NCBI GenBank assembly: GCA_902476355.1
Contig: CABSCS010000029.1
Location: forward strand, 1-6,695
From: UMGS2069 sp900557585
GTDB lineage: Bacteria > Bacillota > Clostridia > Christensenellales > UBA1242
Direction: 5' to 3'
Length of the DNA: 6,695 bases
A model generated the notes under the pieces. That model made no database searches. It had not been told where the DNA came from and worked only from the letters and a program-made list of their open reading frames with translations. Numbering within the stretch: the first letter of the stretch is position 1; each line of letters starts with the position of its first letter. Shown here piece after piece: positions 1 through 4,941 of this stretch. Made by a program: the position numbers and the translations under genes.

Positions 1-1
1 G

Positions 2-610
2 CCAGCGGTTCAAGTTCTTGGCTCGCAAGTTGACGAGGTTACACAAGGAAACATTAAAAAAGGGTCAGTTGTTTTTGCAATTGCAATTGCAATGATGTTT
101 GCAGTTTCGCTTTTTGTTGTGAAAATTCTTTGCAATCTTTCAATTTGGTGGATTGTTGGAATTGGCTATGGCTTGGTGCTTTTGATAATGCCATTTTCAA
201 ACACTTCGTTTGTGTCAATTGCGTTCGACTCGGGCGGTGTTGCGTCGGGGCCAATGTGTGCTGCGTTCATTTTGCCAATGATGATTGGTTTTGCAAGCGG
301 AAATGGAAACGGAGTTCAAGGCTTTGGGCTTATTGCTTCGGTTGGACTTATGCCAATTTTGGTGCTTGAAATTTTGGGCGTTATTTATAAGATTAAACTT
401 ACTGCACACGAGAACAAAGAATATAAAAAAGCGCTTCGAATTTCATATGGAATTGACATGTTTTCTAATATTGAAAAACTTGAAAAAGAATATAATCACC
501 GTCAACTTTTGAAAGAAAAACACAATGAAAAATCAAAAGAATATGAAAAGATTTTTGAAAAACAAATTGAAGCAATGAAGGAGGACGGAAGTGGACAAAT
601 TAAAGGTTAA
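2..610 (+). CDS. DUF1538 family integral membrane protein, C-terminal part (5' end outside window)
   Basis: Open from the window edge; 202 residues are visible. Likely membrane segments lie at about visible residues 23-44, 48-65, 83-100 and 108-129. The family signature is clear: PAVQVL...VDEVT at the start, IAFDSGGVASGPM at about 73-85, and FGLIASVG...LEILGVIY just before the last membrane exit. I recall this architecture from DUF1538 (PF07556). From memory, the DUF1538 pair UmpA/UmpB of Halomonas was reported as a two-component Na+(Li+,K+)/H+ antiporter, so cation or proton-coupled transport is a reasonable inference, but the substrate here is unknown. After the last helix comes a highly charged tail of about 72 residues rich in Lys and Glu, probably a cytoplasmic coiled coil. 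The stop codon overlaps the next gene, a PII-like regulator, by 20 bases, which points to translational coupling and a shared function. Confidence 0.85.
   Translation, partial: PAVQVLGSQVDEVTQGNIKKGSVVFAIAIAMMFAVSLFVVKILCNLSIWWIVGIGYGLVLLIMPFSNTSFVSIAFDSGGVASGPMCAAFILPMMIGFASGNGNGVQGFGLIASVGLMPILVLEILGVIYKIKLTAHENKEYKKALRISYGIDMFSNIEKLEKEYNHRQLLKEKHNEKSKEYEKIFEKQIEAMKEDGSGQIKG
578..584 (+). promoter_or_regulatory. Strong ribosome binding site that fixes a GTG start
   Basis: AAGGAGG ends six bases before GTG at 591, inside the 3' end of the DUF1538 gene. It is a near-perfect Shine-Dalgarno match. It supports GTG at 591 as the real start of the first PII-like gene, rather than the in-frame ATG codons at 654 or 660. 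Confidence 0.8.
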
Positions 611-965
611 ACCACAAAAGAAAAAACCAATAAAACTGAGCGAAATCAATGAAATGTCCATGTGCGTTTTCATTGTTTCAAGAGAACTTGAATCTGCTGT
701 TTCAAAAAAGATTGAAGACAAGCAGGCAAGAGTTGTTTCAATTGTTCGTGGAACGGGAATTTCGAGATATAGCATGTTCGCATCGCTTAAAGTTGGAACA
801 AAAGATATGTCTGTTATTTTTGCAATTTCAAGGCAAGAAGACACCAAAAAAGTGATGAAAAGTGTTGCAATTGAATTTTCACTTGCAAAACCCGGAAATG
901 GAAAATCTTTCGCCATTGATATTGATGGATATCTTGGCGCAAAAGCAAAGTTTATAGGAGACTGA
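591..965 (+). CDS. PII-like signalling protein, first copy
   Basis: A 124-residue protein with a basic leader (residues 1-20) and then a GlnB/PII-like ferredoxin fold. The region CVFIVSREL (25-33) fits strand 1, RVVSIVRGTG (47-56) fits strand 2 and the start of the loop, DMSVIFAI (72-79) fits strand 3, and KPGNGKSFAIDI (100-111) fits the B-loop and strand 4. The glycine-rich B-loop, which in PII contacts nucleotide phosphates, is kept. The T-loop region (about 54-71) is short and lacks the usual uridylylated tyrosine context, so classical GlnD-type modification is unlikely. PII proteins are small trimeric sensors of ATP/ADP and often 2-oxoglutarate that bind transporters or enzymes. Position directly after DUF1538, with a 20-base overlap, suggests it gates that membrane protein; this is inference. 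GTG start with a strong binding site. Confidence 0.75.
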   Translation: MDKLKVKPQKKKPIKLSEINEMSMCVFIVSRELESAVSKKIEDKQARVVSIVRGTGISRYSMFASLKVGTKDMSVIFAISRQEDTKKVMKSVAIEFSLAKPGNGKSFAIDIDGYLGAKAKFIGD

Positions 966-966
966 T

Positions 967-1398
967 ATGAAAAGTTTTGATGATGAAATTTTTGATGACG
1001 GAAGTTTTAAACTTGTTGTTGCAATTGTTCAGCGCGGATATAGCGAAGAAGTGATTTTTGCTGCAAAAAATGCTGGTGCAGAAGGCGGTGTTGTTTTGTC
1101 TGGAAAGGGCAGGGGTTCAACCGAAAAGAAATTTTTTGGAATTAAAATTGACCCAGAAAATGAGGTTGTTTTGATTATTGTGAAAGAAGAGGTTGTTGTT
1201 CCTATCATGAAGGCAATTTATCAAGCAACCGATTATCAATCTTCTGCTCGTGGAATGGTTTTCTGTTTGCCAATTTCCTATGTAACAGGAATGACTCATG
1301 CAAGAGAAGAAGACAAAGAAAACGCTCTTATTGATGAGAAAATCAAAGAACTCAAAGAAGAAAAAGCACAAAAAAGTAAAAAGAAAAATGAAAAATAG
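967..1398 (+). CDS. PII-family (P-II nitrogen regulator-like) protein, second copy
   Basis: A 143-residue protein starting one base after the TGA of the first PII-like gene, with AGGAGA five bases before its ATG. The PII core spans about residues 13-109: KLVVAIVQRGYSEEV (15-29), AAKNAGAEGGVVL (32-44), the short loop GKGRGSTEKKFFGI (46-59), the strand EVVLIIV (66-72), and GMVFCLPISYVTGM (96-109). This matches the 'P-II family nitrogen regulator' type I recall beside DUF1538 genes, not canonical GlnB/GlnK. Where relatives have a glycine-rich B-loop before the last strand, this copy reads QSSARG (91-96), so nucleotide binding may be altered. A Lys/Glu-rich tail (about 110-143) follows. It differs strongly from the first copy, so the two may form separate trimers or sense different ligands. 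It is probably a regulator of the DUF1538 transporter. Confidence 0.8.
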   Translation: MKSFDDEIFDDGSFKLVVAIVQRGYSEEVIFAAKNAGAEGGVVLSGKGRGSTEKKFFGIKIDPENEVVLIIVKEEVVVPIMKAIYQATDYQSSARGMVFCLPISYVTGMTHAREEDKENALIDEKIKELKEEKAQKSKKKNEK

Positions 1399-1525
1399 AA
1401 TTTGTCAAAGTTGTGCCATGCCTATTAAATCAAGAAATCAACTTGGAAAAAATAAAGATGGCACAATCAATGAAGATTATTGCAAATATTGCTATGACAA
1501 TGGCGAATTTATAGACAAAGTTTAA
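1388..1525 (+). CDS. Small zinc-ribbon protein, N-terminal half (45 aa), ended early by an in-frame TAA
   Basis: ATG at 1388 overlaps the end of the second PII-like gene by 11 bases; the upstream sequence is purine-rich with no clear ribosome binding site, so translation would depend on coupling. The 45 residues carry two CxxC knuckles: CQSC (6-9) with the following AMP, and CKYC (32-35) in NEDYCKYCY, with KNKDG between. This matches the putative zinc-ribbon family I know as PF12674, often about 80-90 residues long. After GEFIDKV the frame meets TAA at 1523, and the rest of the family pattern continues in the same frame. The four-cysteine site is intact, so a short zinc-binding protein could still be made. 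A longer open frame back to 1298 lies within the PII gene and looks like a shadow. Function is unknown. Confidence 0.6.
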   Translation: MKNRICQSCAMPIKSRNQLGKNKDGTINEDYCKYCYDNGEFIDKV

Positions 1526-1750
1526 ATGGAAGAATACATCAATATGTGCTCACAATTTGGTGCGCAGGCGAGCATGACAAACGAACAAATGAAAGAACTT
1601 TGCACAAAAGTTTTTCCAACGCTTAAAAGGTGGAAAAATCTTAATAAAAAGGATACATTTTGTATCCTTTTTTTGTTGCTAATTATTTGTTTTTTCTTTA
1701 AATTTTGTTTCTTGAACGTTTGGTTTTGTGTTACTTATTATGATTTCTAA
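1526..1750 (+). pseudogene. Detached C-terminal remnant of the zinc-ribbon gene, without its native stop
   Basis: This stretch continues the same frame directly after the TAA at 1523-1525. MEEYINMC and FPTLKRWK match, from memory, the helical C-terminal part of PF12674 proteins (pattern F-x5-MEEMIEFC ... FFPKLKRWK). The ATG at 1526 abuts the stop but has no binding site of its own, so only reinitiation could translate it. After KRWKN (to about 1639) the frame crosses the terminator hairpin and runs into a hydrophobic Phe/Cys-rich stretch that overlaps the 3' end of murG on the other strand. That part is not plausible protein. Two TAA codons at 1642-1647 lie in the neighbouring frame, and one extra A in the preceding A-run would bring them into frame. 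The most likely reading is a gene damaged by one nonsense change and one short deletion, or sequence errors. Confidence 0.6.
1646..1674. terminator. Bidirectional intrinsic terminator between the PII operon and murG
   Basis: GGATACA (1651-1657), loop TTT, then TGTATCC (1661-1667), flanked by AAAAA on the left and TTTTTTT on the right. The A and T runs can extend the stem on both sides. Read on + it ends the DUF1538/PII/zinc-ribbon transcript. Read on - it starts about 12 bases after the murG stop and is followed by a T-run, so it serves both convergent transcripts. Confidence 0.9.
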
Positions 1751-2773
1751 AATCTTTTTGTTTCCAGGCTCTATTTTTGATTTTTTAAGATTTGAAATCA
1801 ACTTGTCTTTTTCTTTATAGGTTTGCAAAATATGCTTTGAAAGACGTTCAGAATCAAGTTGATCTTCTGTCACGAAATTTGCAATGCCTTGACTGTTGAA
1901 ATATTTTGCGTTGTCTACTTGGTCGCCACGAGAATTTCCTTTTGGAAGAGGTATCAAAAGCATTGGTTTTCGCATTACTGCAAGTTCAAAAATTGTGTTT
2001 GAACCAGCACGCGAAACAACAATGTCAGCAGAAGATAAAATGCTTCCCATGTCCATTGTAAAGTCGATTTGCTTGTAATCTTTTTCATTTTTATATCTAT
2101 CATTTATGTTGTTTTTGCCGGTCAAGTGAATGACAAAGAAAGTTTCGGTTAAATCTTTAATTTCGCTCCATACTTTATTGTTTATGAAGCGAGAACCAAG
2201 GCTTCCACCGGTGATTACAAGAATTGGTTTGTTTGTGTCTATGCCAAGTTTTTTCATTGCTTCTGCTTTGCTTTTTACCATGTCTGTTCGTATTGGAGAA
2301 CCTGTGCAAACTGCTTTTTTGCATTTTTGTGCAGTTTTTTCAAAAGATGTGCAAATCACTTTGCAATATGGTTTTGAAAGTATGTTTGCAAGCCCCATTT
2401 CAAGGTCGCTTTCGTGGGCAATAACTGGAACATTGCATCTTTTTGAAGCAATCACAACAGGAAGCGAAACATAGCCACCTTTGCTGAAAACCACGTTTGG
2501 TTTTTCTTGTTTTATGATTTTTTTGCTTTGATGAATGCCCTTTATAAGTTTGAAAGGGATTAGCAAATTTCTCCACAATTTTTTTCGCACAAACTTTGTT
2601 GTTTCCACGCCATGATAAACAATGTCTTTTTGTTTTTCAATGATATCTTTTTCCATTCCGGAAATGCTTCCAACATACACAATTTGGTCGAAATTCTTTC
2701 TGAAATCATTTAAAAGTGCAAGGTGGGGCATAACATGTCCGGCAGTTCCGCCACCAGTGAGTAAAATTTTCAT
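1679..2773 (-). CDS. murG: UDP-N-acetylglucosamine--N-acetylmuramyl-(pentapeptide) pyrophosphoryl-undecaprenol N-acetylglucosamine transferase (MurG)
   Basis: A 364-residue GT-B glycosyltransferase that transfers GlcNAc from UDP-GlcNAc to lipid I, giving lipid II at the inner face of the membrane, the last cytoplasmic step of peptidoglycan precursor synthesis. The N-terminal glycine-rich loop GGGTAGH (7-13) with the following P16 contacts the lipid I diphosphate. FSKGGYVS (96-103) and AHES (119-122) are conserved in the acceptor domain. The second domain carries GGSLGSR (189-195), SRAGSNTIFEL (254-264), which includes the UDP-GlcNAc-binding Glu, and RGDQVDNA (282-289). Length is normal; a polar tail follows about residue 345. 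The ATG at 2773 has AAGGAGA five bases upstream on the same strand. It lies alone, convergent with the PII operon and divergent from the topoisomerase genes, not in a mur/fts cluster. Confidence 0.96.
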   Translation of the reverse strand: MKILLTGGGTAGHVMPHLALLNDFRKNFDQIVYVGSISGMEKDIIEKQKDIVYHGVETTKFVRKKLWRNLLIPFKLIKGIHQSKKIIKQEKPNVVFSKGGYVSLPVVIASKRCNVPVIAHESDLEMGLANILSKPYCKVICTSFEKTAQKCKKAVCTGSPIRTDMVKSKAEAMKKLGIDTNKPILVITGGSLGSRFINNKVWSEIKDLTETFFVIHLTGKNNINDRYKNEKDYKQIDFTMDMGSILSSADIVVSRAGSNTIFELAVMRKPMLLIPLPKGNSRGDQVDNAKYFNSQGIANFVTEDQLDSERLSKHILQTYKEKDKLISNLKKSKIEPGNKKILEIIISNTKPNVQETKFKEKTNN

Positions 2774-2810
2774 GATTTTCTCCTTTATGATAGTTTATGA
2801 TTTTTGCGTG

Positions 2811-2840
2811 ATTTTATTTAATGCTTTTGTTATTTTGCAA
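2811..2840 (-). promoter_or_regulatory. murG: Possible murG promoter
   Basis: On the - strand, TTGCAA (2840-2835) and TAAAAT (2816-2811) are separated by 18 bases, matching sigma-A boxes at four and five of six positions. Transcription would start around 2804, leaving a leader of about 30 bases with the ribosome binding site. The region is AT-rich, so chance matches are likely. Confidence 0.3.
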
Positions 2841-2888
2841 AAAATATTTGAAAATTGTGGGATTTTTGGCGAAAAAACAAAAAATGGT

Positions 2889-2918
2889 TTGCTTTAAAGA
2901 AGCATAATTTGTTATACT
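2889..2918 (+). promoter_or_regulatory. Promoter for the topoisomerase operon, extended -10 type
   Basis: TGTTATACT (2910-2918) is a TG-extended -10 element with TATACT. TTGCTT (2889-2894), 18 bases upstream, is a weak -35, which fits an extended -10 promoter. The start would be near 2925, giving a leader of about 26 bases before the B-subunit ATG. A short inverted repeat (TGCTT/AAGCA, 2890-2904) overlaps the -35. The rest of the 2774-2950 intergenic stretch is AT-rich, and I see no RNA gene or riboswitch in it. Confidence 0.6.
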
Positions 2919-2937
2919 ATATAAGAAATTATATTAT

Positions 2938-2946
2938 AGGAAAGGA
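2938..2946 (+). promoter_or_regulatory. Ribosome binding site that decides the B-subunit start
   Basis: AGGAAAGGA sits four bases before ATG at 2951. The open frame extends back to another ATG at 2855, but that lies upstream of the likely promoter and would add 32 residues unlike any family N-terminus, so 2951 is chosen. Confidence 0.75.
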
Positions 2947-2950
2947 AACA

Positions 2951-4888
2951 ATGAATAAAAGTTATCAAGCAAAAGATATTCAAGTTTTGGAAGGGCTAGA
3001 CGCTGTTCGTCTTCGTCCTGGAATGTATATTGGAACAACTGGCCCAAAAGGATTGCATCACCTTATTTGGGAAATTGTTGACAACGCAATTGACGAGGCT
3101 GCAAACGGATTTTGCAACCGTATTATCGTGACACTTAATAAAGACGGTTCTGTTACTGTTGAAGACAACGGACGTGGAATCCCTGTTGACATGCACCCAG
3201 TTTTGAAAAAAAGCGCAGTTGAAGTTGTTTACACCGAACTTCATGCCGGCGGCAAGTTTAATAACGAAAACTATGCATATTCGGGTGGACTTCATGGTGT
3301 TGGTGCGTCGGTTGTGAACGCACTTTCAAAGTGGTGCAATGTTGTTGTTGAGCGTGATGGAAAGAAATATGAAATCAAGTTTGCGCTTACAAAAGTGAAT
3401 GGCAAACTTAAAGGTGGACACACTGTTCAACCACTAACTGAAATTGGAAAATCAAATGTTACTGGAACAACCGTAACATTTTTGCCAGATGACAGCATTT
3501 TTGAAACTGTTGAGTTTTCTGCTGACACTGTTTCAAAACGTCTTAAAGAACTTGCGTTTTTGAACAAAGGTCTTGAAATTGTTTTTGTTGACGCAAGAGA
3601 AGGCGAAGACCAAGCAGTTGTGAAAACCTATAAATATGACGGCGGTCTTAAAGATTTCGTGAAATATATCAACGAGGGCAAAACTGCTCTTTATGACGAC
3701 CCAATCATCTATGAGGGTGAAGAAGACGGAATCAAAGTTGAAATTGCAATGCAACACACCGACTCATATGCAGAAAGCGTTTTCAGTTTTGTAAATAATA
3801 TTTCAACAACCGAAGGTGGAACTCATGAAATTGGTTTCAAGAGCGGACTTACTCGTGTTATGAACGACCTTGCAAGAAAGAACGGAAACCTTAAAGACAA
3901 AGACCAAAATTTGATGGGTGAAGATTTCAGAGAAGGTCTCACAGCAATCATTTCAATCAAAATGAAGAACATTCAATTTGAAGGTCAAACCAAAGCAAAA
4001 CTTGGAAACCCAGAAGCAAAACCCGCAGTTGAAACCGTAACGGTGAACGAACTTACAAAATATTTCAATGCTCGTGGAACTGGAAAAATTTTCACATGCA
4101 TCATTGAAAAAGCAATTGGTGCCGCAAAAGTTAGAGAGGCATCAAGAAAAGCAAAAGAATCAGCAAGACAGAAAAACTCTGCTGAAAACTATAACCTTGT
4201 TGGAAAACTTGCAGCATGCTCGGGAAGAAACTATGTGAACAACGAACTCTTTATCGTAGAGGGTGATTCTGCGGGTGGTTCTGCAAAGCAGGGCAGAGAC
4301 CGTCATTTTCAGGCAATTTTGCCTCTGCGTGGAAAGCCACTTAACTCTGAAAAGAAAAGAATTGAGCAAGTTTTGGCAAACGAAGAAATTAAAACCATTA
4401 TTTCTGCTCTTGGCGTTGGAATTGGAGATGTGAACCTTGACGGGCTTCGCTATCACAAAGTTATCATCCTTGCCGATGCCGACCAAGACGGTGCACACAT
4501 TCGTGCAATTTTGATTACATTTTTCTATCGCTATATGCGTGAACTTATCAACCAAGGACACTTGTTCATTGGAATGCCTCCACTTTATCTTGTCAAAAAG
4601 CGTGGCAAACAAGAATATGTCTATTCAGATGCCGAACTTCCAGAAGTAATTGAAAGACTTGGCGGAAAGCCATATGACATTCAACGTTATAAAGGTCTTG
4701 GTGAAATGGATCCAGAACAACTTTGGGAAACAACAATGGATCCTGCGAACCGTTCACTTGTTAGAGTTACAATTGACGATGCTGCCGAGGCTGAAAAAAT
4801 GATTACTATTTTGATGGGTGATAACATTGACGCAAGAAAGCAATATATCATTGAAAATGCCGACTTTAACAAAAATAACATCGAATAA
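2951..4888 (+). CDS. gyrB/parE: Type IIA DNA topoisomerase subunit B (GyrB/ParE), ATP-hydrolysing
   Basis: A complete 645-residue ATPase/TOPRIM subunit that pairs with the A subunit encoded next to pass one DNA duplex through another. GHKL ATPase domain: general-base Glu41 in WEIVDNAIDEA, Mg-binding Asn45, DNGRGIP (72-78), GGLHGVGASVVNALS (112-126). Transducer domain with the QTK loop (346-348). TOPRIM domain: EGDSAGGSAKQGRDRHFQAILPL begins at 437 and the metal-binding DADQD motif is at 509-513. The tail has RYKGLGEM (579-586) and DPANRSL (597-603). Length equals Gram-positive GyrB/ParE. Which enzyme is uncertain: ILADADQDGAH and the stand-alone pair without recF/dnaN lean to topoisomerase IV, while the EIVDNAIDEA and RHFQAILPLRGK stretches occur in both. 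The A gene follows after 11 bases, so the subunits are co-expressed in equal supply. Confidence 0.95.
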   Translation: MNKSYQAKDIQVLEGLDAVRLRPGMYIGTTGPKGLHHLIWEIVDNAIDEAANGFCNRIIVTLNKDGSVTVEDNGRGIPVDMHPVLKKSAVEVVYTELHAGGKFNNENYAYSGGLHGVGASVVNALSKWCNVVVERDGKKYEIKFALTKVNGKLKGGHTVQPLTEIGKSNVTGTTVTFLPDDSIFETVEFSADTVSKRLKELAFLNKGLEIVFVDAREGEDQAVVKTYKYDGGLKDFVKYINEGKTALYDDPIIYEGEEDGIKVEIAMQHTDSYAESVFSFVNNISTTEGGTHEIGFKSGLTRVMNDLARKNGNLKDKDQNLMGEDFREGLTAIISIKMKNIQFEGQTKAKLGNPEAKPAVETVTVNELTKYFNARGTGKIFTCIIEKAIGAAKVREASRKAKESARQKNSAENYNLVGKLAACSGRNYVNNELFIVEGDSAGGSAKQGRDRHFQAILPLRGKPLNSEKKRIEQVLANEEIKTIISALGVGIGDVNLDGLRYHKVIILADADQDGAHIRAILITFFYRYMRELINQGHLFIGMPPLYLVKKRGKQEYVYSDAELPEVIERLGGKPYDIQRYKGLGEMDPEQLWETTMDPANRSLVRVTIDDAAEAEKMITILMGDNIDARKQYIIENADFNKNNIE

Positions 4889-4891
4889 GGA
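4886..4891 (+). promoter_or_regulatory. Ribosome binding site pointing to the first of two tandem start codons
   Basis: TAAGGA overlaps the B-subunit stop and lies eight bases before ATG at 4900. The second in-frame ATG at 4921, created by a tandem duplication, is preceded by GAGAACAAA, a poor binding site. Initiation at 4900 is therefore favoured. Confidence 0.65.
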
Positions 4892-4899
4892 AAAACGAA

Positions 4900-4941
4900 A
4901 TGAGTGATAATGAGAACAAAATGAGTGATAATGAGAACAAA
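4900..4941 (+). repeat. Perfect 21-bp tandem duplication across the A-subunit start
   Basis: Bases 4900-4920 and 4921-4941 are identical. Each unit encodes MSDNENK and contains its own ATG, so the protein starts MSDNENK twice. The length is a multiple of three, so the frame is kept. It looks like a recent slippage or recombination duplication. Confidence 0.95.

Noticed and set aside
75..92. Three perfect copies of TTGCAA in a row
   Set aside because: It encodes an Ala/Ile membrane helix (FAIAIAM) and fits ordinary codon use; no sign of a regulatory or mobile repeat.
1298..1387. Upstream in-frame extension of the zinc-ribbon ORF to ATG 1298
   Set aside because: It lies wholly inside the second PII-like gene and gives a Lys-only low-complexity leader; the family starts directly before the first CxxC.
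1362..1398. Possible programmed frameshift from the second PII gene into the zinc-ribbon gene at the A-rich end
   Set aside because: The A AAA AAG heptamer near 1370 is not in the phase required for -1 slippage, and a normal stop and start overlap explains the layout.
2622..2897. A + strand ORF of 91 codons opposite murG
   Set aside because: It is antisense to a clear murG and has no recognisable protein pattern; a shadow frame.
2890..2904. Short inverted repeat TGCTT/AAGCA near the topoisomerase promoter as an operator
   Set aside because: Only five base pairs in AT-rich DNA; too weak to call an operator, so mentioned only with the promoter.
4160..4612. 150-codon - strand ORF inside the topoisomerase B gene
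   Set aside because: Antisense to the conserved TOPRIM region; Phe/Asn/Cys-rich content is what the reverse of this coding sequence would give.
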